From the NCBI RefSeq assembly GCF_003946655.1, contig NZ_RHOV01000013.1, positions 1 to 64,000 of the forward strand: DNA of 64,000 nucleotides, read 5' to 3'. Below the pieces are notes generated by a model. The model was not told where the DNA came from. It worked only from the letters and a program-made list of their open reading frames with translations, and made no database searches. The DNA is from Lapidilactobacillus achengensis (GTDB lineage: Bacteria; Bacillota; Bacilli; Lactobacillales; Lactobacillaceae). Made by a program: the position numbers and the translations under genes. This document shows positions 20,342-31,574 of this stretch, piece by piece (the first letter of the stretch is position 1; every line of letters begins with the position of its first letter).

Positions 20342-20650
20342 ATGGCAAAACAAAAAATTCGGATTCGGTTGAAGGCCTACGAACATCGTATCTTAGACCA
20401 ATCAGCTGAAAAGATTGTTGAAACGGCAAAACGTACTGGTGCTGCAATTAGCGGGCCAATCCCATTGCCAACAGAGCGTAGCCTTTATACGGTGATCCGT
20501 TCACCACATAAGTACAAGGACTCACGTGAACAATTCGAGATCCGGACGCACAAACGTTTGATCGATATCGTTAACCCAACTGCCAAAACAGTTGATGCGT
20601 TGATGAAACTCGACTTACCAAGTGGTGTCGATATCGAAATCAAATTATAA
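20342..20650 (+). CDS. rpsJ: 30S ribosomal protein S10
   Basis: 102 aa, with the conserved [21 protein letters not shown] start and the [29 protein letters not shown] loop region (split here into two known motifs). It is also NusE in antitermination complexes. AAGGAGG precedes the ATG. It is the first gene of the ribosomal cluster. Confidence 0.97.
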   Translation: MAKQKIRIRLKAYEHRILDQSAEKIVETAKRTGAAISGPIPLPTERSLYTVIRSPHKYKDSREQFEIRTHKRLIDIVNPTAKTVDALMKLDLPSGVDIEIKL

Positions 20651-20677
20651 TAGACCAAAGAAAATGGAGGTGTAGTC

Positions 20678-21310
20678 ATGGCTAGAAAAGGAATCTTAGG
20701 GAAAAAGGTTGGAATGACCCAGATCTTTACGGAAAATGGCGAATTGATCCCTGTTACTGTGATCGAAGCAAGCGCGAACGTTGTTTTGCAAATCAAGACA
20801 ACTGAAACAGACGGTTACGAAGCAGTTCAATTAGGCTATCAAGACGTTCGTGAAGTTCTGTCTAACAAACCAGCTAAAGGTCATGCTGCTAAGGCAAAAA
20901 CGGCTCCTAAGCGCTTCATTCGCGAAATTCGTGATGTTGAGCTAGGAGATTACGAAGTCGGCTCTGAAGTTAAAGTCGATGTGTTCAACGAAGGTGACGT
21001 TGTTGACGTTACTGGTATCACGAAGGGTCATGGTTACCAAGGTAACATCAAGCGCTTCGGCCAATCACGCGGACCTGAAACTCACGGTTCTCGTTATCAC
21101 CGGATCCCTGGTTCAATGGGCTCGATCATCAACCGTGTCTTCAAAGGCAAGATGTTGCCAGGACGCATGGGTAATGACAAGGTCACGATCCAGAACTTAA
21201 TGATCGCGCGCGTTGATCCTGAACGGAATGTTTTGTTGATCAAGGGTAATGTCCCTGGTGCTAAGCATTCATTCGTTACAGTTAAATCCGCAATCAAATT
21301 AACAAAGTAG
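20678..21310 (+). CDS. rplC: 50S ribosomal protein L3
   Basis: 210 aa. It begins [17 protein letters not shown] and contains the [12 protein letters not shown] and [11 protein letters not shown] segments that reach toward the peptidyl-transferase centre. It lies 27 bp after rpsJ with ATGGAGG upstream. Confidence 0.97.
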   Translation: MARKGILGKKVGMTQIFTENGELIPVTVIEASANVVLQIKTTETDGYEAVQLGYQDVREVLSNKPAKGHAAKAKTAPKRFIREIRDVELGDYEVGSEVKVDVFNEGDVVDVTGITKGHGYQGNIKRFGQSRGPETHGSRYHRIPGSMGSIINRVFKGKMLPGRMGNDKVTIQNLMIARVDPERNVLLIKGNVPGAKHSFVTVKSAIKLTK

Positions 21311-21335
21311 AAATTGAGAAAGGAGGATTTTCGTA

Positions 21336-21959
21336 ATGGCAAATGTCACACTTTATAAACAAGATGGAACTGAGAATGGTACCGTTGCTTTAAACGATGC
21401 GATTTTCGGGATCGAACCTAACAACAGCGTCGTCTTCGACGCTGTCGTCATGCAACGTGCTTCTTTACGTCAAGGAACACACGCTGTCAAGAACCGTTCT
21501 GCGGTCCGTGGCGGTGGTCGTAAACCTTGGCGGCAAAAGGGTACTGGTCGTGCTCGTCAAGGCTCGATTCGTTCTCCACAATGGCGTGGTGGTGGGATCG
21601 TCTTCGGACCTACACCTCGTTCATATGCTTATAAATTACCTAGAAAAGTACGGCGTTTAGCAATCAAATCAGTTCTTTCGCAAAAGGTTCTCGATGGTGA
21701 TTTGATTGTTGTGGACGGATTGAACTTCGACCAACCAAAGACAAAAGCATTCGCTGATGTTTTAGCAGGGTTGAATGTTGCGACAAAGGCATTAGTTGTT
21801 CTGGAAGCTGACAATGATTTTGCAGCTTTATCAGCACGCAACTTGCCAAACGTCACAGTTGTGGAAGCTGACGGCATCAACGTGTTAGATATCGTCAACA
21901 ACCAGAAACTGATCTTAACACAAGCCGCTCTTGCTAAAATCGAGGAGGTGCTTGGTTAA
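21336..21959 (+). CDS. rplD: 50S ribosomal protein L4
   Basis: 207 aa. The extended loop [20 protein letters not shown] lines the exit tunnel. In Gammaproteobacteria L4 also regulates its operon, which is not established here. AAAGGAGG precedes the ATG. Its stop overlaps the rplW start (TAATG). Confidence 0.97.
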   Translation: MANVTLYKQDGTENGTVALNDAIFGIEPNNSVVFDAVVMQRASLRQGTHAVKNRSAVRGGGRKPWRQKGTGRARQGSIRSPQWRGGGIVFGPTPRSYAYKLPRKVRRLAIKSVLSQKVLDGDLIVVDGLNFDQPKTKAFADVLAGLNVATKALVVLEADNDFAALSARNLPNVTVVEADGINVLDIVNNQKLILTQAALAKIEEVLG

Positions 21960-22243
21960 TGGCCGCACATGATATTATTATTCGTCCAATCGTGACGGAA
22001 CAATCCATGAACATCATGGAAGATAAGAAATACACGTTTGAAGTTGCTGTCAACGCGAACAAAATCGCAGTTCGTCATGCAATCGAAGAAATCTTTGGCG
22101 TTAGCGTCAAAGAAGTCAACATTTTGAACGTTCGTGGTAAAAAGAAACGTTATGGCCGTTATGAGGGTTACACAAAGAAACGTCGGAAAGCAATCGTTAC
22201 TTTGACACCTGATTCTGATGAAATCAAGATTTTTGAAGATTAG
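21959..22243 (+). CDS. rplW: 50S ribosomal protein L23
   Basis: 94 aa, with the [13 protein letters not shown] start and the [18 protein letters not shown] loop. It sits at the tunnel exit and docks SRP and trigger factor. Coupled to rplD by TAATG, with GAGGAGGTG inside the end of rplD. Confidence 0.97.
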   Translation: MAAHDIIIRPIVTEQSMNIMEDKKYTFEVAVNANKIAVRHAIEEIFGVSVKEVNILNVRGKKKRYGRYEGYTKKRRKAIVTLTPDSDEIKIFED

Positions 22244-22274
22244 TCATAACTAGAATAATACAGGAGGAAAACTA

Positions 22275-23108
22275 ATGGCGATTGTTAAATACAAACCAAC
22301 CAGCAATGGTCGGCGCAATATGACCGCATCAGATTTTGCTGAGATCACCAAGTCAAAGCCTGAGAAGACTTTACTGGAATCCCAATCAAAAACTGCCGGT
22401 CGTAATGCTCATGGTCATATTACGGTTCGTCACCGTGGCGGCGGTCACAAACAAAAGTACCGTGTCATTGATTTTAAACGTACCAAAGATGATGTTAAAG
22501 CAGTTGTAAAGGCGATCGAATACGATCCCAACCGGACTGCGAACATTGCTTTATTACACTACGAAGATGGGGTCAAGTCATACATTATCGCGCCTAAGGG
22601 TTTGGTCGTTGGCCAAATCGTCCAATCTGGCGATAACGCTGATATCAAGGTTGGTAATGCACTTGAATTGGCGAACATCCCTGTTGGTACTTTGGTTCAT
22701 AATATTGAATTGAAACCAGGCAAGGGCGGCCAATTGGCTCGTTCAGCCGGCGCTTCAGCTCAGATCTTAGGTCATGAAGCTAAGTACACCTTGATTCGCT
22801 TGACTTCAGGCGAAGTACGGATGGTACTTTCAGCTGGCCGTGCCACAGTCGGTGAAGTCGGTAATGAACAACATGAATTGATCAAGATTGGTAAGGCTGG
22901 CCGTAAACGCTGGTTAGGCTTCCGTCCAACAGTTCGTGGTTCAGTTATGAACCCTAACGATCACCCTCATGGTGGTGGTGAAGGTAAAGCACCGATCGGA
23001 CGTCCGTCGCCACTCTCACCATGGGGCAAGAAGACAATGGGTAAGAAGACCCGTAATTCTAAGGCTCGTTCTGAGAAGCTCATCATTCGGCACCGTAAGG
23101 GCAAATAG
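22275..23108 (+). CDS. rplB: 50S ribosomal protein L2
   Basis: 277 aa. Contains [18 protein letters not shown] and the C-terminal [19 protein letters not shown] with the conserved histidine near the peptidyl-transferase centre. CAGGAGG precedes the ATG. Confidence 0.97.
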   Translation: MAIVKYKPTSNGRRNMTASDFAEITKSKPEKTLLESQSKTAGRNAHGHITVRHRGGGHKQKYRVIDFKRTKDDVKAVVKAIEYDPNRTANIALLHYEDGVKSYIIAPKGLVVGQIVQSGDNADIKVGNALELANIPVGTLVHNIELKPGKGGQLARSAGASAQILGHEAKYTLIRLTSGEVRMVLSAGRATVGEVGNEQHELIKIGKAGRKRWLGFRPTVRGSVMNPNDHPHGGGEGKAPIGRPSPLSPWGKKTMGKKTRNSKARSEKLIIRHRKGK

Positions 23109-23141
23109 TCATAACTAAACACGATCGAAGGAGGTAACATA

Positions 23142-23423
23142 ATGGGTCGCAGCTTGAAAAAAGGACCTTTTGCTGACGAGCATCTTCTGAAGAAGATCGC
23201 CGCTCAAGCAGATAGTGAGAAGAAACAAGTCATTAAAACTTGGTCACGTCGTTCTACGATTTTCCCTAGTTTTGTTGGGTACACGATTGCAGTTTATGAT
23301 GGTAGAAAGCATGTCCCAGTCTTCGTCCAAGAAGATATGGTTGGCCATAAGTTAGGCGAATTCGTACCAACAAGAACATTCCGCGGTCATGGCGGCAATG
23401 ATAAGAAAACGGCGGCACGCTAG
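23142..23423 (+). CDS. rpsS: 30S ribosomal protein S19
   Basis: 93 aa. It has the [12 protein letters not shown] start and the [17 protein letters not shown]-terminal segment. It binds the 30S head with S13. AAGGAGG upstream. Confidence 0.97.
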   Translation: MGRSLKKGPFADEHLLKKIAAQADSEKKQVIKTWSRRSTIFPSFVGYTIAVYDGRKHVPVFVQEDMVGHKLGEFVPTRTFRGHGGNDKKTAAR

Positions 23424-23441
23424 GAAGGAGAGATTTAGTCG

Positions 23442-23801
23442 ATGGCAGATCAAGATCAAATCACATCAGCACGGGCAGAAGCAAAAACTGTTCGTATCGC
23501 GCCTCGTAAAGCTCGCCTTGTAGTCGATTTAATTCGTGGCAAAGGTGCTGCTGAGGCATTAGCGATTTTACAATTTACACAACGTGGTGCTTCACCAGTT
23601 GTTGCTAAAGTTTTAAAATCAGCTATTGCGAACGCTGAACATAATTATGATTTAGATGCACAGAACCTGTACGTCAGTGAAGCTTACGTTAACGAGGGTC
23701 CAACCTTGAAGCGTTTCCGTCCACGGGCGAAAGGTTCAGCATCACCAATCAATAAACGGACAAGCCACATCACTGTGGTTGTCAAAGAACGAGAAGAATA
23801 G
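23442..23801 (+). CDS. rplV: 50S ribosomal protein L22
   Basis: 119 aa. Contains [17 protein letters not shown] and the tunnel hairpin [21 protein letters not shown] region that contacts nascent chains and macrolides. The [16 protein letters not shown] terminus is slightly longer than in Bacillus. AAGGAGAG precedes the ATG. Confidence 0.97.
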   Translation: MADQDQITSARAEAKTVRIAPRKARLVVDLIRGKGAAEALAILQFTQRGASPVVAKVLKSAIANAEHNYDLDAQNLYVSEAYVNEGPTLKRFRPRAKGSASPINKRTSHITVVVKEREE

Positions 23802-23812
23802 GAGGGAAAAAC

Positions 23813-24556
23813 GTGGGTCAAAAAGTAAATCCGATTGGATTCCGTGTTGGCGTCATTCGTGACTGGGATGCAAAATGGTATGCTGATAAAGAATACGCTG
23901 CTTACTTGCACGAAGACTTGCACATCCGTAAATACATTGAAAAAAATCTTGCTGATGCCTCGGTTTCCCAAGTGGAAATCGAACGTTCTGCTAAGCGTGT
24001 GAATGTTTCGATTCATACTGCTAAACCAGGTATGGTCATTGGTAAAGGTGGCGCGGAAGTTGAAAACTTACGCAAAGCTTTGAACGCATTGACTGGCAAA
24101 CAAGTCCACATCAACATTGTTGAAATCAAGCAACCAGATTTGGATGCAAAGTTAGTTGCCGAATCAATCGCTGCTCAATTGGAAGCACGTGTGGCTTTCC
24201 GTCGGGCACAACGTCAAGCAACTCAACGGACGATCCGTGCTGGCGCTAAAGGTATCAAGACTCAGATCTCTGGTCGTTTGAACGGGGCAGATATGTCACG
24301 GGTCGAATGGCATACAGAAGGCACCGTGCCTTTGCATACGTTACGCGCTGATATCGATTATTCATGGCAAGAAGCAACTACAACTTATGGTCAATTAGGT
24401 GTTAAAACCTGGATCTACCGTGGCGAAATCTTACCAGGACAAAAAGTTGTCCGTGATGCCGATACAGGCAATGACAATAAGAAACGCAACAACAATAACC
24501 GTCGTGGTCGTCGTGACCAACGCGGTGATAAGAGAGCTGCGAAAGGAGGAAAATAA
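23813..24556 (+). CDS. rpsC: 30S ribosomal protein S3
   Basis: 247 aa with a GTG start (GGAGGG upstream). It has the [19 protein letters not shown] start, a KH domain with [12 protein letters not shown], and the C-terminal S3 domain (about 115-210). Residues from about 220 form a basic, Asn-rich tail ([19 protein letters not shown]) longer than in Bacillus S3. Confidence 0.97.
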   Translation: MGQKVNPIGFRVGVIRDWDAKWYADKEYAAYLHEDLHIRKYIEKNLADASVSQVEIERSAKRVNVSIHTAKPGMVIGKGGAEVENLRKALNALTGKQVHINIVEIKQPDLDAKLVAESIAAQLEARVAFRRAQRQATQRTIRAGAKGIKTQISGRLNGADMSRVEWHTEGTVPLHTLRADIDYSWQEATTTYGQLGVKTWIYRGEILPGQKVVRDADTGNDNKKRNNNNRRGRRDQRGDKRAAKGGK

Positions 24557-24559
24557 TCA

Positions 24560-24994
24560 ATGTTAGTACCTAAGCGTGTTAAACATCGCCGCGAGTTCCG
24601 TGGTAAGATGCGCGGTGCCGCTAAAGGCGGCAAAGAGCTTAACTTTGGCGAATATGGCTTGCGTGCTGTGGAATCACATTGGATTACCAACCGCCAGATC
24701 GAAGCTGCTCGTATTGCGATGACCCGTTACATGAAACGTGGCGGCCGTGTTTGGATCCGTATTTTCCCACATAAATCATACACCGCTAAAGGCGTTGGTG
24801 TCCGGATGGGTTCTGGGAAAGGTGCACCAGCAGGTTGGGTAGCACCCGTTAAGCGCGAGAAGATCTTGTTCGAGATCGGCGGCGTTCCAGAAGAAGTTGC
24901 GCGTGAAGCACTTCGTTTGGCATCACATAAGTTGCCGATCAAGACTAAGTTTGTTAAGCGCGAGGAAGTAGGTGGCGAAGCTAATGAAGGCTAG
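24560..24994 (+). CDS. rplP: 50S ribosomal protein L16
   Basis: 144 aa. [19 protein letters not shown] start, [17 protein letters not shown], then [15 protein letters not shown]. It binds near the A-site tRNA elbow. The ribosome binding site AAAGGAGG lies inside the end of rpsC. Its end overlaps rpmC. Confidence 0.97.
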   Translation: MLVPKRVKHRREFRGKMRGAAKGGKELNFGEYGLRAVESHWITNRQIEAARIAMTRYMKRGGRVWIRIFPHKSYTAKGVGVRMGSGKGAPAGWVAPVKREKILFEIGGVPEEVAREALRLASHKLPIKTKFVKREEVGGEANEG

Positions 24995-25178
24995 TGAAAT
25001 TAAAGGGTTAACCACTGCTGAAATGCTTGATAAAGAAAAGCAATATAAAGAAGAATTGTTCAACTTGCGCTTCCAACAGGCCACTGGTCAATTGGAAAAC
25101 ACCGCTCGCTTGAGCCAAGTGCGGAAGAATATCGCACGGATCAAGACAGTTCTTCGTCAGCAAGAACTTGAGAAATAA
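24984..25178 (+). CDS. rpmC: 50S ribosomal protein L29
   Basis: 64 aa, two-helix protein ([19 protein letters not shown]...). The start is set at ATG 24984, as in homologues; an upstream GTG at 24972 would add four residues (MAKL). It overlaps the rplP stop by 11 bp, implying coupling. Confidence 0.95.
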   Translation: MKASEIKGLTTAEMLDKEKQYKEELFNLRFQQATGQLENTARLSQVRKNIARIKTVLRQQELEK

Positions 25179-25198
25179 TCGGAAGGGAGATTTAAAAC

Positions 25199-25468
25199 TT
25201 GAGCGAAGAAAATCGTAATAATCGTAAGGTTTACCAGGGTCGCGTTGTTTCCGATAAAATGGAAAAGACAATCACCGTCGTGGTTGAAACTTATCATACC
25301 CACCCAACTTATGGGAAACGTGTTAAGTATTCGAAGAAATTTTATGTACATGACGAAAACAACGAAGCAAAAGTTGGCGACATTGTTCGGATCATGGAAA
25401 CTCGTCCGTTGTCTCGTTCAAAGCGCTTCCGTTTATTAGAAGTTGTTGAGAAGGCAGTTATTATCTAA
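25199..25468 (+). CDS. rpsQ: 30S ribosomal protein S17
   Basis: 89 aa with a TTG start and GGAAGGGAG upstream. Contains [19 protein letters not shown] and the OB-fold [20 protein letters not shown]. Confidence 0.96.
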   Translation: MSEENRNNRKVYQGRVVSDKMEKTITVVVETYHTHPTYGKRVKYSKKFYVHDENNEAKVGDIVRIMETRPLSRSKRFRLLEVVEKAVII

Positions 25469-25502
25469 AGCGCGTCAAGAATGACGAGAGGAGGAAATTA
25501 TA

Positions 25503-25871
25503 GTGATTCAACAAGAAACTCGGCTTAAAGTTGCTGATAATTCAGGTGCTCGTGAAATCTTGACGATCAAAGTTCTTGGTGGTTCAAACCGCAAGACGGC
25601 TAACATCGGTGATGTCATCGTTGCTACAGTCAAACAGGCAACACCAGGTGGCGTTGTCAAAAAAGGTGACGTGGTCAAGGCAGTTATCGTTCGTACCCGT
25701 TCAGGCGCACGCCGCCCAGATGGTTCGTACATTCGTTTCGACGAAAATGCCGCTGTGATCATTAACCCAGATAAGAGCCCTCGTGGTACTCGTATCTTCG
25801 GACCGGTCGCTCGTGAACTTCGTGATAACGACTTTATGAAGATTATCTCGTTAGCACCGGAAGTATTATAG
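25503..25871 (+). CDS. rplN: 50S ribosomal protein L14
   Basis: 122 aa with a GTG start (GAGGAGG upstream). [20 protein letters not shown] start, then [21 protein letters not shown] split across the conserved core. It forms intersubunit bridge contacts. Confidence 0.97.
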   Translation: MIQQETRLKVADNSGAREILTIKVLGGSNRKTANIGDVIVATVKQATPGGVVKKGDVVKAVIVRTRSGARRPDGSYIRFDENAAVIINPDKSPRGTRIFGPVARELRDNDFMKIISLAPEVL

Positions 25872-25912
25872 TCGTAATTGAGAATTGTTCATGAGGAGGT
25901 GCACATCAAACG

Positions 25913-26224
25913 ATGCACGTAAAAACTGGTGATAAAGTTAAAGTTATTAGCGGTAAAGACAAAGGCAAAGAAGGCAACGTCCTTAAAGTCCTCACTAAGC
26001 AAAACCGCGTGATTGTCGAAGGCGTCAACATTGTCAAGAAGCATGCGAAACCATCTAACACAGATCCCCAAGGTGGCGTTAAAGAAATCGCAGCTGCGAT
26101 CGATGTTTCTAACGTGATGCTGATCGACCCTTCAACGAAAGAACCAACTCGGGTTGGCTATCAAGTCGTTGATGGTAAGAAGGTTCGGATCTCTAAGAAA
26201 TCCGGCAATCAAATCGACAAGTAA
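25913..26224 (+). CDS. rplX: 50S ribosomal protein L24
   Basis: 103 aa with a KOW motif near the N terminus ([20 protein letters not shown]) and the [14 protein letters not shown] segment. It initiates 50S assembly. GAGGAGG precedes the ATG. Confidence 0.97.
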   Translation: MHVKTGDKVKVISGKDKGKEGNVLKVLTKQNRVIVEGVNIVKKHAKPSNTDPQGGVKEIAAAIDVSNVMLIDPSTKEPTRVGYQVVDGKKVRISKKSGNQIDK

Positions 26225-26247
26225 ACGAGAAGGGAGGATACAACTTA

Positions 26248-26790
26248 ATGTCAAATCGCTTAAAAGAACGCTACGTTAAAGAGATCACACCAGCAATGGT
26301 TGAGAAATTTAACTACAGCTCTGTCATGCAAGTACCAAAGATCGAAAAAATCGTTCTGAACATGGGTGTTGGTGATGCAGTAACCAACTCTAAAAACCTA
26401 GATAACGCTGTTGAAGAATTAACTTTGATCTCTGGTCAAAAACCACTGATCACCAAAGCTAAGAAATCAATCGCCGGCTTCCGTTTACGTGAAGGGATGT
26501 CCATTGGGGCAAAAGTTACGTTGCGGGGCGAACGGATGTATGATTTCTTAGATAAATTGATTAACGTTTCTTTACCTCGTGTCCGTGACTTCCATGGTGT
26601 TAGCACTCGTTCATTTGATGGACGCGGTAACTACACATTGGGTGTCAAGGAACAATTGATTTTCCCGGAAATCGAATTCGATAAAGTTGCGCGGGTTCGT
26701 GGGTTAGACATCGTCATCGTCACTACCGCAAATACTGACGAAGAAGCACGCGAATTGTTGACCCAAGTTGGTATGCCATTTGCTAAATAA
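26248..26790 (+). CDS. rplE: 50S ribosomal protein L5
   Basis: 180 aa. Has [19 protein letters not shown], then [13 protein letters not shown], and the C-terminal [15 protein letters not shown]. It binds 5S rRNA. AAGGGAGG upstream. Confidence 0.97.
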   Translation: MSNRLKERYVKEITPAMVEKFNYSSVMQVPKIEKIVLNMGVGDAVTNSKNLDNAVEELTLISGQKPLITKAKKSIAGFRLREGMSIGAKVTLRGERMYDFLDKLINVSLPRVRDFHGVSTRSFDGRGNYTLGVKEQLIFPEIEFDKVARVRGLDIVIVTTANTDEEARELLTQVGMPFAK

Positions 26791-26804
26791 AGGAGGTCAC
26801 ACAT

Positions 26805-26990
26805 TTGGCTAAGAAGTCATTAGTAGTCAAGAATCACCGTCCTGCTAAGTTCTCAACACAGGAATACACACGTTGCGAACGTTGCGGACGTCCACATTCT
26901 GTATATCGCAAATTTAAGCTTTGCCGTGTTTGCCTTCGCGAATTAGCTCATGAAGGTCAAATCCCTGGCATGAAAAAAGCAAGCTGGTAA
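26805..26990 (+). CDS. rpsN: 30S ribosomal protein S14, zinc type (type Z)
   Basis: 61 aa with a TTG start and AAAGGAGG upstream. Two CxxC pairs (CERC and CRVC) form the zinc ribbon, marking the C+ paralogue. The spc-operon position is standard; the zinc-free paralogue is not in the window. Confidence 0.96.
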   Translation: MAKKSLVVKNHRPAKFSTQEYTRCERCGRPHSVYRKFKLCRVCLRELAHEGQIPGMKKASW

Positions 26991-27025
26991 TCCTAAAACG
27001 ACAGGAAAGGGAGGTAAATTAATCA

Positions 27026-27424
27026 ATGGTCATGACTGATCCAATTGCAGACTATCTAACACGTATTCGTAACGCCAACATGGTACGTCACGAATCTTTA
27101 GAAGTTCCTGCCTCGAAAATTAAGAAAGACATGTCTGAGATTCTGAAGCGCGAAGGTTTCATCCGCGATTATGAAGTGGTCGAAGACGGCAAACAAGGGA
27201 TGATCAAAATCACCCTTAAATACGGTCAAAATCACCAACGTGTCATTTCTGGTTTGAAGCGTATCTCTAAACCAGGCTTGCGTAGTTACGTGAAGGCTGA
27301 CGATGTTCCTAAGGTTCTTAATGGCTTAGGCATCGCAATCATTTCAACATCAGAGGGCGTTATCACTGATAAAGAAGCCCGTGCCAAAAACGTTGGCGGC
27401 GAAGTTTTAGCTTACGTTTGGTAA
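27026..27424 (+). CDS. rpsH: 30S ribosomal protein S8
   Basis: 132 aa. [18 protein letters not shown] start and C-terminal [21 protein letters not shown]. Central 16S rRNA binder. GGGAGG precedes the ATG. Confidence 0.97.
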   Translation: MVMTDPIADYLTRIRNANMVRHESLEVPASKIKKDMSEILKREGFIRDYEVVEDGKQGMIKITLKYGQNHQRVISGLKRISKPGLRSYVKADDVPKVLNGLGIAIISTSEGVITDKEARAKNVGGEVLAYVW

Positions 27425-27453
27425 TTCTCAAAAGTTAGGAGGTGTTTCATTAA

Positions 27454-27984
27454 ATGAGTCGTATTGGCTATAAAGTAGTCGAATTGCCTGCAGGCGTTAC
27501 GGTTACAAAAAACGGCGATCAAGTCACAGTTAAGGGCCCTAAAGGCGAATTAACTCGGACATTTGATCCAGCAATCACTTTGAAAGAAGACGGCAACATC
27601 GTTTCTTTCAACCGTCCTAATGATAACTATAAAGCACTTCATGGGACGACACGTGCTAACTTCAACAACATGGTCATCGGGGTCACCGAAGGCTATGTCA
27701 AGAAAATGCAATTGGTCGGGGTCGGCTATCGTGCACAGTTAAAGGGTAAGACCTTAAGCTTAAGCGTTGGTTTGTCTCATACAGTTGAATTTGAAGCACC
27801 AGAGGGTATCACAATTGAAGTTCCGTCAAACACGGAAATCAATATCAGTGGTATCAGCAAGCAACAAGTTGGCCAGTTGGCAGCTGAGATCCGCGCGATC
27901 CGGCCACCAGAACCTTACAAAGGCAAAGGTATTCGTTATGTTGATGAATATGTTCGTCGTAAGGAAGGTAAGACTGGTAAGTAG
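27454..27984 (+). CDS. rplF: 50S ribosomal protein L6
   Basis: 176 aa with the duplicated L6 fold. [17 protein letters not shown] start, then [25 protein letters not shown] joint and the C-terminal [23 protein letters not shown] upstream. Confidence 0.97.
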   Translation: MSRIGYKVVELPAGVTVTKNGDQVTVKGPKGELTRTFDPAITLKEDGNIVSFNRPNDNYKALHGTTRANFNNMVIGVTEGYVKKMQLVGVGYRAQLKGKTLSLSVGLSHTVEFEAPEGITIEVPSNTEINISGISKQQVGQLAAEIRAIRPPEPYKGKGIRYVDEYVRRKEGKTGK

Positions 27985-28012
27985 TTTTTAAAAAATTTAT
28001 GAGGTGAACATT

Positions 28013-28372
28013 GTGATTTCGAAACCAGACAAAAATAAGACACGGCAAAAACGCCACACGCGTGTCCGTGGCAAAATCTCTGGTACTGCAGAGCGCCCAC
28101 GCTTGAACATTTTCCGTTCTAACAAAAACATCTACGCTCAATTAATTGATGACGTAGCGGGTGTGACGCTTGCAAGTGCCTCAACTCAAGATAAAGAATT
28201 GACTGCAACAGGAACCAAAGTTGAACAAGCGCAACAAGTTGGCGAGTTGATCGCAAAACGTGCCGAAGATAAGGGCATTAAGGCCGTTGTCTTTGACCGT
28301 GGTGGTTATCTCTATCATGGCCGTGTTCAAGCATTAGCTGAAGCAGCCCGTGAAAATGGACTGCAATTCTAA
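28013..28372 (+). CDS. rplR: 50S ribosomal protein L18
   Basis: 119 aa. Start placed at GTG 28013 ([15 protein letters not shown]), with GAGGTG (28001-28006) at proper distance; a GTG inside that Shine-Dalgarno at 28004 is rejected. Contains [20 protein letters not shown] and the C-terminal [16 protein letters not shown]. Binds 5S rRNA. Confidence 0.96.
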   Translation: MISKPDKNKTRQKRHTRVRGKISGTAERPRLNIFRSNKNIYAQLIDDVAGVTLASASTQDKELTATGTKVEQAQQVGELIAKRAEDKGIKAVVFDRGGYLYHGRVQALAEAARENGLQF

Positions 28373-28392
28373 GGAAGGAGAAAACCACACAT

Positions 28393-28893
28393 ATGACTTT
28401 TATTGATCCAACTCACCTAGAATTAGAAGATCGCGTTGTTGCGATCAACCGTGTCACTAAAGTTGTCAAAGGTGGTCGTCGTTTGCGCTTTGCCGCAATC
28501 GTGATCGTTGGCGACAAGGCTGGACACGTTGGCTTTGGTACTGGTAAAGCTCAAGAAGTTCCAGAAGCAATCCGCAAGGCCGGTGAAGATGCTAAGAAGA
28601 ACTTGGTCGAAGTTCCAATCGTTGGAACAACGATTCCTCACGAAGTAATTGGTCATTTCGGTTCAGGTCGCGTTTTGTTGAAGCCTGCCGTTGAAGGTTC
28701 TGGGGTTTCTGCTGGTGGTGCCGTTCGTGCTTTGATGGAACTTGGTGGCGTTCTTGATGTCACTTCGAAGACATTGGGTACAAACACACCAATCAACGTG
28801 ATCCGCGCAACGATGGATGGCTTGAAACAACTACAAACTGCTGAGCAAGTTGCTAGTCTTCGTGGTGTTTCTGTTCAAGACTTACAAAACTAG
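28393..28893 (+). CDS. rpsE: 30S ribosomal protein S5
   Basis: 166 aa. Has [20 protein letters not shown] with the spectinomycin-pocket loop, [14 protein letters not shown], and [11 protein letters not shown]-type C terminus. AAGGAGAAA precedes the ATG. Confidence 0.97.
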   Translation: MTFIDPTHLELEDRVVAINRVTKVVKGGRRLRFAAIVIVGDKAGHVGFGTGKAQEVPEAIRKAGEDAKKNLVEVPIVGTTIPHEVIGHFGSGRVLLKPAVEGSGVSAGGAVRALMELGGVLDVTSKTLGTNTPINVIRATMDGLKQLQTAEQVASLRGVSVQDLQN

Positions 28894-28906
28894 GAGGGCT
28901 TTGTTG

Positions 28907-29092
28907 ATGGCTAAGATTAAAATCACGCTCGTCCACAGCGCTGCACATCGCCTACCTGCTCAACGCAAAATCGTTAAAGAGTTAGGCTTAGGTCGGATCA
29001 GCAGTTCTGTGATCAAACCTGATAACGCTGCAATCCGCGGTGCTATCTTTAAGATCTCTCATTTAGTTGAGATCGAAGAAGTTCAAGACTAA
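28907..29092 (+). CDS. rpmD: 50S ribosomal protein L30
   Basis: 61 aa. Starts at ATG 28907 ([20 protein letters not shown]) with TAGGAGG at 28891. Reading frames beginning earlier run inside rpsE and are not used. Contains the [17 protein letters not shown] core. Confidence 0.95.
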   Translation: MAKIKITLVHSAAHRLPAQRKIVKELGLGRISSSVIKPDNAAIRGAIFKISHLVEIEEVQD

Positions 29093-29125
29093 TCATAATT
29101 TTCAAACAAGGAGGTGCTAGACTTC

Positions 29126-29566
29126 ATGGAATTGCATGAATTAAAAGCTAGTGAAGGTTCCCGTCGCAATCGTAAACGTGTTGGCCGTGGTACTTCGTCA
29201 GGTCAAGGTAAAACTTCCGGACGTGGCCAAAAAGGTCAATTGGCGCGTTCAGGCGGTAAGACACGGATCGGTTTCGAAGGTGGCCAAATGCCATTGTTCC
29301 GGAGAATGCCAAAACGTGGCTTCAAGAACATCAACCGTAAAGAATATGCCATCATCAACCTGAATGACTTGGAAGGTTTTGATGAAGGGACAGAAGTTAC
29401 GACTGAAGTATTGATCCAATCCGGCGTGATCAAGAAAGAACTTGCCGGCGTTAAGTTGTTAGCGACTGGCGAATTGACTAAGAAACTTTCAGTTAAAGTT
29501 GCTAAGTGCTCAGCTGCTGCTAAAGAAGCTGTTGAAGCTGCTGGTGGTTCGATCGAGGTGCTCTAA
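29126..29566 (+). CDS. rplO: 50S ribosomal protein L15
   Basis: 146 aa, start ATG 29126 ([18 protein letters not shown]) with AAGGAGG upstream. The glycine- and basic-rich N-terminal part [17 protein letters not shown] is typical. Its stop overlaps the secY start (TAATG). Confidence 0.96.
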   Translation: MELHELKASEGSRRNRKRVGRGTSSGQGKTSGRGQKGQLARSGGKTRIGFEGGQMPLFRRMPKRGFKNINRKEYAIINLNDLEGFDEGTEVTTEVLIQSGVIKKELAGVKLLATGELTKKLSVKVAKCSAAAKEAVEAAGGSIEVL

Positions 29567-30870
29567 TGCTAACGACATTGCGGAATGCATTCAAAGTCAA
29601 GGAAATCCGTAAGAAGATTTTCTTCACGCTGTTCATTTTGTTGATCTATCGTCTTGGCTCTCAGATCACTGTACCTGGGGTTGATGCATCTGCGCTGTCG
29701 AAAATAAGTGCTGGCGGTTTGATTCCATTGTTTGATACCGTTAGTGGTGGTGGGTTGTCTAACTACTCACTATTTTCGATGGGTGTCTCACCATTCATTA
29801 CCGCGCAAATCGTCATTCAATTGTTGCAAATGGATATTGTTCCGAAGTTTGTGGAATGGAGCAAACAAGGTGAAGTTGGGCGGCGCAAGCTGAATCAAGC
29901 GACGCGCTACCTGACGATTGTCTTGGCCTTCGTTCAGTCAATCGGGATCACCGCCGGATTTAACTACTTAAGTAATTACGGCTTGATCAAGGATTCGACA
30001 CCGCAAACATTCGTCATTCTGGGCATCATTCTAACTGGTGGGACAATGTTACTGACTTGGTTAGGGGAACAGATTACGGATAAAGGGATCGGCAATGGCG
30101 TCTCCATGATTATTTTTGCGGGGATCATTGCTCGGTTGCCTCAAGGAATCTATTCATTGATTGAAGAGAACATTATCAATAATATTGATGCGAGTGCCGC
30201 TGAATTGTGGCAAGGCATTGGTATTCTGGTCTTGTTACTTGTTGTTATTCTGTTCATCGTTTTCTGGGTGACTTATGTCCAACAAGCTAATCGTAAGGTT
30301 CCGATTCAATACACGCGTCGTGCGACTGGCGGCGGTAGTGAAAGCTACTTGCCATTGAAAGTTAACGTTTCAGGCGTGATTCCTGTTATTTTCGCCAGTT
30401 CCTTCATCATTACTCCTTCGACGATCTTGATGATTTTCCAAGCGAATCATGGGGATGAAGGCTGGTATCAAGTACTCAGCAACATTTTCAGCATGCAGAC
30501 AACTGTCGGCGCGTTGATTTATACCGTTTTGATCGTCTTATTCACGTTCTTCTATGCCTTTGTCCAGGTCAACCCGGAGAAGCTGGCGGAAAACTTGCAA
30601 AAGCAAGGCGCCTATATTCCTAGTGTTTGGCCAGGTAAGGAAACAGAGAAGTACTTCTCAGGCTTATTGATGCGTTTATCCACAGTCGGCTCGATTTTCT
30701 TGGGTCTGATCGCGTTGTTACCACAATTAGCGACGAACATCTGGGGCTTGCCACAATCCATTGGGTTGGGCGGAACTAGTTTGTTGATCGTTGTTGGGGT
30801 CGCACTGGAAACTTCCCGTCAATTAGATGGCTTGATGATGAAACGTCAATATGTTGGATTTATTCGGTAA
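29566..30870 (+). CDS. secY: Protein translocase subunit SecY
   Basis: 434-aa channel of the Sec translocon with ten predicted membrane helices. It has the plug/TM2 region SLFSMGVSPFITAQIVIQLL, the cytosolic loops SKQGEVGRRKLNQATRYLT and TRRATGGGSESYLPLKVN, and the C-terminal LDGLMMKRQYVGFIR. It is coupled to rplO by a 1-base overlap and followed 16 bp later by adk. Confidence 0.97.
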   Translation: MLTTLRNAFKVKEIRKKIFFTLFILLIYRLGSQITVPGVDASALSKISAGGLIPLFDTVSGGGLSNYSLFSMGVSPFITAQIVIQLLQMDIVPKFVEWSKQGEVGRRKLNQATRYLTIVLAFVQSIGITAGFNYLSNYGLIKDSTPQTFVILGIILTGGTMLLTWLGEQITDKGIGNGVSMIIFAGIIARLPQGIYSLIEENIINNIDASAAELWQGIGILVLLLVVILFIVFWVTYVQQANRKVPIQYTRRATGGGSESYLPLKVNVSGVIPVIFASSFIITPSTILMIFQANHGDEGWYQVLSNIFSMQTTVGALIYTVLIVLFTFFYAFVQVNPEKLAENLQKQGAYIPSVWPGKETEKYFSGLLMRLSTVGSIFLGLIALLPQLATNIWGLPQSIGLGGTSLLIVVGVALETSRQLDGLMMKRQYVGFIR

Positions 30871-30885
30871 CTGGAGGCTGGAAAA

Positions 30886-31539
30886 TTGAATTTGATTTTA
30901 ATGGGGCTGCCTGGTGCTGGTAAAGGCACACAAGCAGAACGCATCGTTGACCAATATCATTTGGCGCATATCTCCACTGGGGATATGTTCCGTGAAGCAA
31001 TGGCAGCAAAGACGGCGGTTGGGTTAGAAGCCAAGAAGTTCATTGACAATGGTGATTTGGTTCCTGATGAAGTTACCAACGCGATCGTCAAAGAACGGTT
31101 ACAGCAACCCGATACCAACGTGGGTTACATGTTAGATGGTTTCCCACGGACGATCGAGCAGGCTGAAGCCTTAGATCGGATCGCAGCTGAATTGGCGAAG
31201 CCGGTTGACGCTGTGATCAACATTGATGTTGACCCGAAAGTCTTGGTTGATCGTTTATCCGGTCGGTTCATTTGCCGGACCTGTGGCGCGACTTATCACA
31301 AGTTGTATAATCCGCCTAAGGTTGCTGGGACTTGCGACCGCTGCGGTGGCCATGACTTTTATCAACGTGAAGATGATAAGCCCGAGACGGTCAAAAACCG
31401 TTTAGCCGTTAATATCAAAATGAATACACCGTTACTTGATTTTTACCGCGGTAAAAACTTACTTTATACCGTCAATGGTGAACAAGATATCGATCAGGTT
31501 TTTGATGAAATTGAAGCAATTTTGTCGAAATTAAATTAA
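30886..31539 (+). CDS. adk: Adenylate kinase (zinc-lid type)
   Basis: 217 aa; converts AMP and ATP to two ADP. P-loop [10 protein letters not shown] (about 7-16), AMP-binding DGFPRT (about 84-89), and a long LID domain with a four-cysteine zinc site (CRTCGATYH... CDRCGG). TTG start with GGAGG upstream. It is embedded in the spc operon after secY, the usual Firmicutes place. Confidence 0.97.
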   Translation: MNLILMGLPGAGKGTQAERIVDQYHLAHISTGDMFREAMAAKTAVGLEAKKFIDNGDLVPDEVTNAIVKERLQQPDTNVGYMLDGFPRTIEQAEALDRIAAELAKPVDAVINIDVDPKVLVDRLSGRFICRTCGATYHKLYNPPKVAGTCDRCGGHDFYQREDDKPETVKNRLAVNIKMNTPLLDFYRGKNLLYTVNGEQDIDQVFDEIEAILSKLN

Positions 31540-31574
31540 CTCTTGGTTCAGTGGTATAAAGTAAAGCTGAAGGC

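Noticed and set aside
20066-20343. Reverse-strand frames upstream of rpsJ
   Set aside because: They cover the S10 promoter and leader, have no ribosome binding site, and one is antisense to the rpsJ start.
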